A DNA stretch of 14,640 nt from Nitrospirota bacterium. Its GTDB lineage: Bacteria; Nitrospirota; Nitrospiria; Nitrospirales; Nitrospiraceae. The stretch is from the NCBI GenBank assembly GCA_016222925.1, contig JACRQB010000039.1, forward strand, positions 1 to 14,640, given 5' to 3'. The translations under genes and the position numbers were made by a program. The notes under the pieces were generated by a model. It ran no database searches and had not been told where the DNA came from. It saw nothing but the letters and a program-made list of their open reading frames with translations. Every line of letters begins with the position of its first letter. Within the stretch, counting starts at the first letter, position 1. Positions 7,131 through 14,607 of this stretch are shown piece by piece.

Positions 7131-10100
7131 TTAGTCTTGCGTCTTAACCAGCTCAATATCGAGTCCCAAGCTCTGCAGTTCCTTCACCAACACATTGAAC
7201 GACTCAGGCAACCCGGGCTCGAGGAACGGTTCACCTTTGACAATCGCTTCATACATGCGAGACCGACCCGGCACATCGTCTGACTTGACCGTCAGGAATT
7301 CCTGAAGCGTCGATGCCGCCCCATAGGCCTGTAGCGCCCAGACTTCCATTTCGCCCAGCCGCTGGCCCCCAAATTGAGCCTTGCCGCCCAGAGGCTGCTG
7401 GGTCACGAGAGAATAGGGGCCGATCGAACGTGCGTGAATCTTGTCGTCCACCAGATGGTGGAGCTTCAGCACGTACATATAGCCGATCGTGACCGGACTG
7501 CTGAATGGCTCGCCCGTCTTGCCATCGATGAGTTTCGACTGGCCGCTCACTGGCAGTTTGGCTTTTTTCAGCAGGTCCTTAATTTCCTTCTCGGACGCGC
7601 CATCGAAGACCGGACTGGCCACCTGGATACCCAAGGCCTTAGCCGCCCAGCCAAGGTGAGTCTCGAGAATTTGCCCGACGTTCATACGCGACGGCACCCC
7701 CAGCGGATTCAATACGATTTCCACCGGAGTCCCATCCGGAAGATAGGGCATATCTTCTTCGGGTAGCACCCGCGATACGACACCCTTATTGCCGTGTCGA
7801 CCGGCCATTTTGTCTCCGACCTGAATCTTGCGCTTCATTGCGACATAGACCTTAACAAGCTTGATGACCCCAGGAGGCAGCTCATCACCTCGCTTTAAGC
7901 GCCCCACCTTTTCATCGTACAGCGTCTGGAGGATTTCAATCTGCTCTTTCGCGCGTCGCTCGACATCTTCCAGCTCTTTTTGCTCATTAGGGTCACTCAG
8001 GAGGATGTGACGCACCGTGTCGTCCGGCAATCGCTTAAGAATCTCCGCCGTCATCTTACCCTTCTTCTTCAAGATGACGTCGCCACTCTCAGGGTCCATC
8101 AGATCACGTCCAACGACCTTCCCCAGCAAGAGCTTGCGAATCTTTTTCGTTTTTTCCTCATCAATGATCCGTAGCTCTTCATGGTGATCACGCTGCAACT
8201 TCATCTGATCGTCAGTCTCGATGCTCTTTGAACGCTCGTCTTTGTCGAGTCCTTTGCGAGAAAAAATCTTGACATCGACTACGATACCTTCCACTCCAGG
8301 AGGCACGGTCAACGAGGTATCCTTCACATCGCCGGCCTTCTCACCGAAGATCGCACGGAGCAGTTTTTCCTCCGGGGTCAGCTGGGTTTCCCCTTTAGGC
8401 GTCACCTTTCCGACCAAAATATCGCCAGGCTTTACTTCGGCACCGATCCGGATAATCCCGCTCTCATCCAAATTTCTGAGCGCCTCTTCTCCGACATTGG
8501 GAATATCTCGCGTGACATCTTCCTTCCCCAGCTTGGTATCCCGAGCTTCCACCTCGAACTCTTCGATATGGATCGACGTGAAGGCGTCTTCGCGGACCAG
8601 CTTCTCACTGAGCAATATGGCGTCCTCGAAGTTGTACCCACCCCAGGGCATGAACGCCACCAGGACATTCTTGCCCAGCGCGAGCTCGCCATGATCAATT
8701 GCTGGTCCATCTCCAAGCACCTGCCCCTTCTTAACCGGCTGGCCAATCCGAACCACTGGCGTCTGAGTAATACAGGTGTTTTGGTTCGATCGCTGAAACT
8801 TGATCAAGTCATAGACGTCCAGCCCGGAATCCTTCCCCTTCTTCCCGTCCTTCGAATCGGCCCGCACTACGATGCGGGTAGCATCGACGCTCTCCACAAC
8901 CCCGGCCCGACGAGCCTGAATCACATACCCAGAATCTCGCGCGACCACCGCTTCCATCCCGGTCCCCACCAGAGGAGCCTCCGATGTGACCAACGGAACC
9001 GCCTGGCGCTGCATATTGGAACCCATCAGTGCGCGATTGGCGTCGTCATGCTCCAAGAACGGCACGAGCGCGGTCGCCACGCTCACCACTTGCTTTGGCG
9101 ACACGTCCATGTACTCAATCTTATCCGGGGAGGCCAGAACAAAGTCTCCCCCGTGACGACACGAGACGGTTTCTGATACCAGCCTGGAAGCTCCATCCAA
9201 TTTCGAGTTGGCTTGGGCGATGATGTATTTATCGCCCTCGATCGCCGAGAGGAACTCAATCTCATCAGTTACACGTCCCTTGACGACCTTCCGATATGGC
9301 GCCTCAATGAATCCGAACTGGTTGATCCGCGCATAAGTGGCCAGCGATGTAATCAGACCGATATTAGGACCTTCCGGTGTCTCAATCGGGCAAATGCGAC
9401 TGTAGTGAGACGGATGCACGTCTCGAACTTCGAACCCAGCCCGCTCCCTCGTGAGTCCTCCTGGACCAAGAGCGGACAGACGCCGTTTATGTGTGATTTC
9501 AGCCAGGGGGTTCGTCTGATCCATAAATTGAGACAGCTGGCTGCTGCTGAAAAACTCCTTGACGGCCGCGACAACCGGCTTAGCATTGATCAAGTCGTGC
9601 GGCAGCACCGTTTCCATATCGAGAAGATTCATGCGCTCTTTGATGCTCCGCTCCATCCGCACCAAGCCCAGTCGGAATTGATTTTCCAAGAGTTCACCGA
9701 CGGATCGTACCCGGCGATTCCCCAAGTGATCAATATCGTCGATTTCCCCTTTGCCGATCTTCAGATTGACGATATAGCGGATGACTTCCACGATGTCTTG
9801 TGCGGTCAAGGTACGCTGCTCGAGCGGTAAGTCTAAACCGAGTTTCTTATTGAGCTTGAGCCGACCGACCGGAGACAAATCATAGCGCTTGGAATTCAGA
9901 AATAGATTGTCGAATAAGGCTCTGGCTGTATCCACCGACGGTGTCTCACCGGGACGGAGGCGACGGTATATTTCGACCATCGCTTCTTCTTTTGACCCGA
10001 TCTTCTCCATCGCCAAGGTATCAAGAATGACCGGCGTAGCAGTGGCCATATCCAGATAAATGACCTTGAATTCCTCAACATCGCTTTCAGTGATCTGCTC

Positions 10101-11087
10101 CACGATCTCGGCAGTCAATCGCTGATTTTTCTCCGCCAATACGTTCTTCTTCGAATCGACCAATTCCGTAAGGGTGGCACGCCCCACCAACTCCGCCGGT
10201 AACAAGGGAATCTCCTTCACTCCAGAAGCCTTCAGCTTGGCAATCATCCCCTTCGTCAGCCTGGCCCCCTCTCGCACCAAGAGTTCTTTACCACTCTTAT
10301 CTGTCACTTCAGCGGAACAGCGCAGTCCATGGTGGATTTCTGGATCCAGCTTGCGGAACATCTTCCCCTGGGACACGCGAATTTCTTCAACAGGGTAGTA
10401 CATCTTCAACAAGTCGTCGCTCGAAAAACCGAAGGCCTTCAACAGAATAGTAGTCGGCATTTTCCGACGACGATCGATTCGCACATAAAGAATATCCCTG
10501 GCATCGAACTCGAAATCGAGCCATGAGCCCCGATACGGAATAATGCGGGCCGAATACAACACCTTGCCGCTCGCATGGGTCCGGCCCTTATCATGCGTAA
10601 ACGACGCACCCGGCGACCGGTGCAGCTGACTGACGACGACGCGCTCGGTCCCGTTGACGATAAATGTCCCGCGCTCGGTCATGAGCGGCAATTCCCCGAC
10701 ATAGACTTCTTGCTCGCGTACATCGAGCACTTTCTTGCGCGGACCCTTATCTTCCTTGTCCAACACCACCAGACGGACACGCAGCTTCAACGGAACCGCG
10801 AAGGTCATACCCTGCTCAAGACATTCTCGCTCGTCGTACTTTGGCGTCCCTAAGGTGTAACTCGAAAATTCGAGCACGGCCGTGTTGTTATAATCTGGAA
10901 TCGGAAACACGCTGGCCAACGCCGCCTGCAATCCATGATCCTTCCGGCGCTCCGATTCGACCTCAAACTGCAAAAACTCTTCGTAGGAGCGCTTCTGGAT
11001 TTCGATCAGATCCGGAATATCGATATTGGTTCGAATGCGAGAAAAATCTTTCCGCTCGACGAACTCCTGCAGAGTCGTTTCGGACAT
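7131..11087 (-). CDS. rpoB: RNA polymerase beta subunit
   Basis: Beta, with beta', forms the RNA polymerase active centre. The protein is 1318 residues, close to E. coli's 1342, and shows no gap against it. The rifampicin pocket reads SSQLSQFMDQTNPL then ITHKRRLSALGPGG; residues equivalent to E. coli Asp516, His526 and Ser531 (here about Asp523, His533, Ser538) are the sensitive wild-type forms. Further conserved blocks are HYSRICPIETPEGPNIGLI, the GYNFEDAILLSE segment, TPKGETQLTPEEKLL, KMAGRHGNKG and the C-terminal PLGGKAQFGGQRLGEMEVWA clamp anchor. A coiled insertion near the LTPEEKLL block resembles that of E. coli. The ATG at 11085-11087 has an excellent ribosome binding site (GGAGGAG, 5 bases away). 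It lies 125 bases behind rplL; that gap holds only a weak 4-bp GC hairpin (11164-11174) and no clear promoter. Confidence 0.99.
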   Translation of the reverse strand: MSETTLQEFVERKDFSRIRTNIDIPDLIEIQKRSYEEFLQFEVESERRKDHGLQAALASVFPIPDYNNTAVLEFSSYTLGTPKYDERECLEQGMTFAVPLKLRVRLVVLDKEDKGPRKKVLDVREQEVYVGELPLMTERGTFIVNGTERVVVSQLHRSPGASFTHDKGRTHASGKVLYSARIIPYRGSWLDFEFDARDILYVRIDRRRKMPTTILLKAFGFSSDDLLKMYYPVEEIRVSQGKMFRKLDPEIHHGLRCSAEVTDKSGKELLVREGARLTKGMIAKLKASGVKEIPLLPAELVGRATLTELVDSKKNVLAEKNQRLTAEIVEQITESDVEEFKVIYLDMATATPVILDTLAMEKIGSKEEAMVEIYRRLRPGETPSVDTARALFDNLFLNSKRYDLSPVGRLKLNKKLGLDLPLEQRTLTAQDIVEVIRYIVNLKIGKGEIDDIDHLGNRRVRSVGELLENQFRLGLVRMERSIKERMNLLDMETVLPHDLINAKPVVAAVKEFFSSSQLSQFMDQTNPLAEITHKRRLSALGPGGLTRERAGFEVRDVHPSHYSRICPIETPEGPNIGLITSLATYARINQFGFIEAPYRKVVKGRVTDEIEFLSAIEGDKYIIAQANSKLDGASRLVSETVSCRHGGDFVLASPDKIEYMDVSPKQVVSVATALVPFLEHDDANRALMGSNMQRQAVPLVTSEAPLVGTGMEAVVARDSGYVIQARRAGVVESVDATRIVVRADSKDGKKGKDSGLDVYDLIKFQRSNQNTCITQTPVVRIGQPVKKGQVLGDGPAIDHGELALGKNVLVAFMPWGGYNFEDAILLSEKLVREDAFTSIHIEEFEVEARDTKLGKEDVTRDIPNVGEEALRNLDESGIIRIGAEVKPGDILVGKVTPKGETQLTPEEKLLRAIFGEKAGDVKDTSLTVPPGVEGIVVDVKIFSRKGLDKDERSKSIETDDQMKLQRDHHEELRIIDEEKTKKIRKLLLGKVVGRDLMDPESGDVILKKKGKMTAEILKRLPDDTVRHILLSDPNEQKELEDVERRAKEQIEILQTLYDEKVGRLKRGDELPPGVIKLVKVYVAMKRKIQVGDKMAGRHGNKGVVSRVLPEEDMPYLPDGTPVEIVLNPLGVPSRMNVGQILETHLGWAAKALGIQVASPVFDGASEKEIKDLLKKAKLPVSGQSKLIDGKTGEPFSSPVTIGYMYVLKLHHLVDDKIHARSIGPYSLVTQQPLGGKAQFGGQRLGEMEVWALQAYGAASTLQEFLTVKSDDVPGRSRMYEAIVKGEPFLEPGLPESFNVLVKELQSLGLDIELVKTQD

Positions 11088-11212
11088 GCCTACTCCTCCA
11101 CGCTGGTTGGCGGCGAACAGCAGTCACCACTGACGACAGATTCCCGTAACATCGAGAGACCTCCGCCTTCGGCGAATACCAGAACAGCCGCAACTATGAC
11201 GAACTCGCTTCC

Positions 11213-11614
11213 TTACTTAACTTCGACCTTTGCACCGCTTTCTTCGAGCTTCTTCTTCATCGTGTCGGCTTCTTCCTTAGCCACCCCAGTCTTGACTGGC
11301 TTCGGTGCGCCCTCCACAAGATCCTTGGCTTCCTTCAAACCGAGACTCGTCAACTCGCGAACCACCTTGATGATTTGGATCTTCTTGTCTGCCGGTACCG
11401 ACGCGAGAATGACGTCGAATGCCGTCTGCTCTTCAGCAGGAGCCGACGCCCCGCCACCCGCAGCCGGCGCCGCCGCCATGGCAACCGGAGCCGCCGCTGT
11501 CACACCAAACCTCGTCTCTAACCCTTTCACTAATTCGGCCAGGTCGAGCACGCTCATTCCTTCGATTGCCTTAATCAATTCCTCTTGTGATAACTTTCCC
11601 TCTGTAGCTGGCAT
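11213..11614 (-). CDS. rplL: Ribosomal protein L7/L12
   Basis: L7/L12 is the multi-copy stalk protein that recruits and stimulates the translation GTPases. The 133-residue product has the family layout: N-terminal dimerisation domain (LSQEELIKAIEGMSVLDLAELV, so written only in part: LSQEELIKAIEGMSVL), an Ala/Gly/Pro-rich hinge at about 38-60 and a C-terminal factor-binding domain with KKIQIIKVVRE, GLKEAKDLVE and the final KKKLEESGAKVEVK. Its ATG (11612-11614) is preceded by a strong AAAGGAGAAGGGG ribosome binding site, so independent initiation is very likely even though rplJ reads into it without a stop. That matters because the ribosome needs four to six copies of L12 per L10. Confidence 0.96.
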   Translation of the reverse strand: MPATEGKLSQEELIKAIEGMSVLDLAELVKGLETRFGVTAAAPVAMAAAPAAGGGASAPAEEQTAFDVILASVPADKKIQIIKVVRELTSLGLKEAKDLVEGAPKPVKTGVAKEEADTMKKKLEESGAKVEVK

Positions 11615-12148
11615 GTCCCCTTCTCCTTTCCGTTTATCCTGAATGGCTGCAATGACTCGTACAAACTTTGACAAGACTGCACTCAACGTATAGACGACTC
11701 CACGAATCGGCCCCTGCATGGCCGACAGCAACATCGCAATCAGCACTTCCTTCTTCGGCAGCTTCGCAACGGCTGCCAGCTCAGCCGGCTGAAGAATCTT
11801 GCCTTCCAGCACCCCGGCCGTGATGCGAATCTTCTGGTCGCGCTTTTCAGCACCGATGAAGTCCTTCAACACCTTGGTCGGCAACACCGGATCGTCGTAC
11901 CCGATGACGACTCCGGTCGGTCCCTTGAGATGAACCTTGAGTCCGGCCAAGACCGTCCCTTCAGCGGCGCGCGCCGCGAGCGTATTCTTCACGATTCGAT
12001 ATTCTGCCTTTGCCCCGCGGAGCTGTTTGCGCAACTCGGTGACCTCGTTGACCGGAAGCCCGACGCATTCCGTCAGGATAGCCAGCCGGGCGCGACCGAA
12101 TTTTTCGGTCAACTCCGCCACTGCCGTAACCTTCTCTTCCTTCTTCAT
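11213..12148 (-). CDS. rplJ: Ribosomal protein L10 fused in frame to L7/L12
   Basis: L10 anchors the ribosomal stalk on 23S rRNA and recruits L7/L12 dimers through its long C-terminal helix. From the ATG at 12146-12148 the first 178 residues are a complete L10: KEEKVTAVAEL near the N-terminus, the VKNTLAARA segment, and the C-terminal helix VVYTLSAVLSKFVRVIAAIQ. Instead of stopping after DKRKGEGD, the frame runs straight into the L7/L12 start (MPATEGK) and continues 133 more residues to TAA at 11213, giving 311 residues. Normal L10 is 165-180 residues with its own stop. The start has a GAGAGGGAG purine stretch; an in-frame GTG one codon earlier is equally possible. Either this genome makes a fused L10-L12 (plus free L12 from the internal start) or bases carrying the stop codon are missing from the sequence. 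Confidence 0.9.
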   Translation of the reverse strand: MKKEEKVTAVAELTEKFGRARLAILTECVGLPVNEVTELRKQLRGAKAEYRIVKNTLAARAAEGTVLAGLKVHLKGPTGVVIGYDDPVLPTKVLKDFIGAEKRDQKIRITAGVLEGKILQPAELAAVAKLPKKEVLIAMLLSAMQGPIRGVVYTLSAVLSKFVRVIAAIQDKRKGEGDMPATEGKLSQEELIKAIEGMSVLDLAELVKGLETRFGVTAAAPVAMAAAPAAGGGASAPAEEQTAFDVILASVPADKKIQIIKVVRELTSLGLKEAKDLVEGAPKPVKTGVAKEEADTMKKKLEESGAKVEVK

Positions 12149-12191
12149 CACTCCCTCTCTGGTCGCTATTCGTTATCCGCTCAATGTCATC

Positions 12192-12228
12192 CGTCCAGCG
12201 AATCGCGAGGAACGATTCACGTTGAACG
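12192..12228 (-). promoter_or_regulatory. Candidate L10 autoregulatory leader (two-stem hairpin before rplJ)
   Basis: In the mRNA between rplA and rplJ, a 6-bp outer stem (12223-12228 with 12192-12197, one G-U pair) and a 6-bp inner stem (GAATCG/CGATTC, 12213-12218 with 12200-12205) enclose an asymmetric ACGU/GC internal loop and a 7-base apical loop. It begins 7 bases after the rplA stop and ends about 40 bases before the rplJ start, the place where the L10(L12) complex binds to repress its own operon in many bacteria. I have not matched it to the known L10-leader consensus. Confidence 0.45.
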
Positions 12229-12234
12229 CGTGTC

Positions 12235-12927
12235 TCAACTCCACTGTTTGGCCAGCGCAACGGTATCCAATATCACACCAGGCCCCATCGTGCTCGCAAT
12301 CGTCGCGCTCTTGAGATAACGCCCCTTGCATGAGGCAGGCTTTGCTTTGATGACGGATTCGATGATGGCCGAGGCATTGTCGTACAGCTTCGCAGGATCG
12401 AAGGACACTTTTCCGACCGGCACATGCACGATACCGGCCTTCTCAACCTTGAACTCTACACGCCCTTTTCGAATATCAGCGACTGCTTTCCCAACTTCGA
12501 AGGTCACGGTGCCGGTCTTAGGGTTCGGCATCAACCCGCGAGGTCCGAGCACTTTACCGAGTTTGCCGACCGAGGCCATAAGATCCGGCGTGGAAATCGC
12601 GCAATCGAACTCCATCCACCCACCCTTGATTTTCTCCATCAAGTCGTCAGCCCCAACATAGTCAGCCCCGGCCTGTCTCGCCTCCTGCTCCTTTTCACCC
12701 TTGGCAAATACCAAGACGCGAACCTTTTTCCCCGTACCGTGAGGAAGCGACGCCGTCCCTCGAACCAGCTGATCCGAGCGCTTCGGATCGATTCCCAGCC
12801 TCAGCGCAAGATCAACCGATTCGTCAAACTTCGCATAAGCCGATCGTTTCACGGCTTCAACGGCCTCGCGCAACCCATAGACACGCGGCTCAAGATTTTT
12901 GATCGCCGCATTCATTTTCTTTCCCAT
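12235..12927 (-). CDS. rplA: 50S ribosomal protein L1
   Basis: L1 forms the mobile stalk at the ribosomal E site and in many bacteria represses translation of its own rplK-rplA mRNA. The product is 230 residues, the typical length. The ATG at 12925-12927 (MGKKMNAAIK) is chosen because GAAGGAG lies 9 bases upstream; an in-frame ATG at 12954 would overlap the rplK stop codon and contain that ribosome binding site. Signatures are the FDESVDLALRLGIDPKRSDQ-like RNA-binding strand (seen in part as DLALRLGIDPKRSDQ), VRVLVFAKG, the domain II block GKLGKVLGPRGLMPNPKTGT and the return to domain I with a YLKSATIASTMGPG ending. It follows rplK by 26 bases. Confidence 0.98.
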   Translation of the reverse strand: MGKKMNAAIKNLEPRVYGLREAVEAVKRSAYAKFDESVDLALRLGIDPKRSDQLVRGTASLPHGTGKKVRVLVFAKGEKEQEARQAGADYVGADDLMEKIKGGWMEFDCAISTPDLMASVGKLGKVLGPRGLMPNPKTGTVTFEVGKAVADIRKGRVEFKVEKAGIVHVPVGKVSFDPAKLYDNASAIIESVIKAKPASCKGRYLKSATIASTMGPGVILDTVALAKQWS

Positions 12928-12953
12928 GACCAGACGCTCCTTCGATCTTGGCA

Positions 12954-13379
12954 TTAGCCTTGAATAACGACACCCATACTACGGGCAGTACCTTCGATGA
13001 TTTTCGTCGCCCCTTCCACATCAGCCGCGTTCAGATCGGCCATCTTCTTCCGAGCAATTTCGTCCAACTGCTGCCTGGTGATTTTCCCCACCTTATCCTT
13101 CTGCGGCACACCAGACCCCTTGATGATCCCGGCGGCCTTCTTGAGGAGATCCGACGCCGGGGGAGTCTTCATGATAAAGCTGAAGGTGCGGTCCTTGTAG
13201 ACCGTAATGATGACAGGGATAATACTATCCCCGTCCTTCTGGGTCTTGGCATTGAACTGCTTACAAAACTCCATAATGTTGACCCCATGTTGTCCCAACG
13301 AGGGACCGACAGGAGGAGCCGGATTGGCCTTGCCAGCCGGAATTTGCAACTTGATCTGTGCCGAAACTTCCTTCGCCAT
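12954..13379 (-). CDS. rplK: 50S ribosomal protein L11
   Basis: L11 binds the GTPase-associated region of 23S rRNA near the stalk base and is needed for RelA activation. The 141-residue product is the standard length. It begins MAKEVSAQIKLQI; the ATG at 13377-13379 is preferred over one ten codons upstream because of family alignment, and purine-rich GAAGGAGAAAGAGAG precedes it. The proline-rich N-terminal motif PAPPVGPSLGQHGVNIMEFC, which contacts thiostrepton-type antibiotics, is intact at about residues 20-39, and the C-terminal RNA-binding domain contains ADLNAADVEGATKIIEGTAR. It follows nusG after a 78-base gap that contains a possible L1-binding leader. Confidence 0.98.
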   Translation of the reverse strand: MAKEVSAQIKLQIPAGKANPAPPVGPSLGQHGVNIMEFCKQFNAKTQKDGDSIIPVIITVYKDRTFSFIMKTPPASDLLKKAAGIIKGSGVPQKDKVGKITRQQLDEIARKKMADLNAADVEGATKIIEGTARSMGVVIQG

Positions 13380-13399
13380 GTCGCTCTCTTTCTCCTTCG

Positions 13400-13455
13400 C
13401 GATCGACACTCAACCTTCAGCCCTCACACGACTGAAGACCGATGTCGACCGATCG
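13400..13455 (-). promoter_or_regulatory. Candidate L1 autoregulatory leader before rplK
   Basis: The mRNA between nusG and rplK can fold into an inner 6-bp stem CTTCAG/CTGAAG (13432-13437 with 13415-13420, 11-base loop) enclosed by an outer stem CGACA/TGTCG (13443-13447 with 13404-13408) and extended by CGAT/ATCG (13452-13455 with 13400-13403) across a 4-base bulge. It ends directly against the GAAGGAG that serves as the rplK ribosome binding site. In many bacteria L1 represses rplK-rplA by binding an RNA stem here that mimics its 23S rRNA site. Position and fold fit; the L1 consensus loop was not checked. Confidence 0.45.
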
Positions 13456-13457
13456 GC

Positions 13458-13994
13458 TTAAATCCGTTCAACCTGCAAAAAGCCCAATTCCACAGGGGTC
13501 GACCGACCAAAAATACTCACCATCACCTTCACCCGACTATGATCCTGATCGACCTCCTCAACCACCCCATTAAACCCAAGGAAAGGCCCATCAATAATGC
13601 GAACGTTATCGCTCTTAATGAACTTGACCTGCTCCCGAGGCTCGGCTTGCCCTGCATCGACCTGCTTGAGCAAGGACTCCACCTCATCACTGGTCAGAGG
13701 TGTCGGCACCGCGCCGCCCCCGACGAATCCAGTCACTTTTGGCGTCTCCTTGATCATCTGTACGGTGTCATCCCCCAATGGAGACTCCAACTCTACAAGG
13801 ACGTAGCCCGGATAGAACTTTCGTCGAGAGGTCCGTCGCTTCCCGTCCTTAATTTCAATGACATCCTCTGTCGGAACGAGCACCTGCCCGAGCTTTTCAA
13901 CAAGCCCCATTTGATTTGCACGCTCCATGAGGCTGGTCTTCACTCGCCCCTCAAAACCCGCGTACGTATGAATGACGTACCAGTTCTTTGTCAT
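13458..13994 (-). CDS. nusG: Transcription termination/antitermination protein NusG
   Basis: NusG binds the RNA polymerase clamp, suppresses pausing and couples transcription to Rho or to the leading ribosome. The 178-residue protein begins MTKNWYVIHTYAGFE and has the usual two domains: an NGN domain (about 1-115, with RRKFYPGYVLVEL and the TGFVGG segment) and a C-terminal KOW domain (about 122-178, VRIIDGPFLGFNGVVEEVD and VKVMVSIFGRSTPVEL). Length is normal and no insertion domain is seen. The ATG at 13992-13994 is preceded by GAGGGTGG. It follows secE after 61 bases, the near-universal secE-nusG pairing. Confidence 0.98.
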   Translation of the reverse strand: MTKNWYVIHTYAGFEGRVKTSLMERANQMGLVEKLGQVLVPTEDVIEIKDGKRRTSRRKFYPGYVLVELESPLGDDTVQMIKETPKVTGFVGGGAVPTPLTSDEVESLLKQVDAGQAEPREQVKFIKSDNVRIIDGPFLGFNGVVEEVDQDHSRVKVMVSIFGRSTPVELGFLQVERI

Positions 13995-14055
13995 GCACCA
14001 CCCTCATGTCTTCGATGAATTACCGCCGACTTCCCCAATTCCTCTACTCCCAGAT

Positions 14056-14250
14056 TTAGATGAATTTCCCAACCAACCATGAAAGGAATGAGTCAATGAC
14101 GGACAAGTACAGAGACATTAGAATACAGAACACGATCACCACCGTCGTTGATCCGATGGTTTCCGCGCGACTCGGAAAGGAAACTTTTTTCAGCTCTGCC
14201 CGCACGTCCGTCACGAACAGCCGAATCGTCTCTGTCATACGCTTAAACAT
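14056..14250 (-). CDS. secE: Preprotein translocase subunit SecE
   Basis: SecE is the small essential clamp of the SecYEG translocon in the cytoplasmic membrane. The 64-residue protein has the short bacterial layout: an amphipathic N-terminal helix with the conserved AELKKVSFPSRAE motif (about 18-30; the position that is often Trp is Phe here) and one hydrophobic transmembrane segment at about 36-58, followed by a short charged tail. The ATG at 14248-14250 has GGAG six bases upstream, favouring it over the internal Met5. It lies between tRNA-Trp and nusG, its usual place. Confidence 0.96.
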   Translation of the reverse strand: MFKRMTETIRLFVTDVRAELKKVSFPSRAETIGSTTVVIVFCILMSLYLSVIDSFLSWLVGKFI

Positions 14251-14384
14251 CTTTGACTCCGTTACCTAATCACGTCAATCCGAATAACCGCCTTACACCC
14301 ATCATCGCCCCGCATCACGCCCAACCCGCCAGCTCCGATTGCAAGGCCAATTGACACTGCAATCCACTCCTAACTATTACCCGC

Positions 14385-14440
14385 AAAAAACTTATCAGGG
14401 CCTACCCCACACCGAGCTCAATTCCGACAGCCCTCCTGAT
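14385..14440 (-). terminator. Possible weak terminator between tRNA-Trp and secE
   Basis: In mRNA sense, ATCAGG (14435-14440) can pair with CCTGAT (14394-14399), followed after three bases by six T (14385-14390). The stem is only 6 bp and the 35-base loop is long, so this is far from an ideal intrinsic terminator. It would separate the rpmG-tRNA-Trp transcript from secE-nusG. Confidence 0.25.
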
Positions 14441-14455
14441 CGCGCACACAAGACT

Positions 14456-14530
14456 TGGCAGGGGCACTAGGATTTGAACCTAGACTCTCGGTTTTGGAGA
14501 CCGATGTGCTGCCATTGACACTATGCCCCT
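14456..14530 (-). tRNA. trnW: tRNA-Trp (anticodon CCA)
   Basis: A complete 75-base cloverleaf can be drawn on the minus strand. The acceptor stem pairs AGGGGCA with TGCCCCT, the discriminator base is G and the 3' CCA is encoded. The anticodon stem TCGGT/ACCGA encloses the loop CTCCAAA with anticodon CCA, which reads UGG. The T arm is CTAGG-TTCAAAT-CCTAG. The order rpmG, tRNA-Trp, secE, nusG is common in bacteria. Confidence 0.98.
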
Positions 14531-14607
14531 ACTCGAACGTAAGGTGTGAGGCATCAGCCAATCGGTGAGGCTCTCCACCCCGAACGATTCATCCCTCTCG
14601 CCTCGGC

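Noticed and set aside
11164..11174. Small GC hairpin (CGCC-GAA-GGCG) in the rplL-rpoB gap as an attenuator or terminator
   Set aside because: Only four base pairs and no following U-run; too weak to claim.
12948..14018. A 356-codon open frame on the plus strand opposite nusG and rplK
   Set aside because: It lies entirely antisense to two certain genes and their gap, has low-complexity His/Leu/Arg-rich content and no recognisable family; it is a codon-bias shadow.
14262..14357. 31-codon GTG frame (SIGLAIGAGGLGV...) before secE
   Set aside because: The Gly/Ala-rich start vaguely recalls ATP synthase subunit c, but it is far too short, lacks the second helix and ion-binding acidic residue context; not annotated as a gene.
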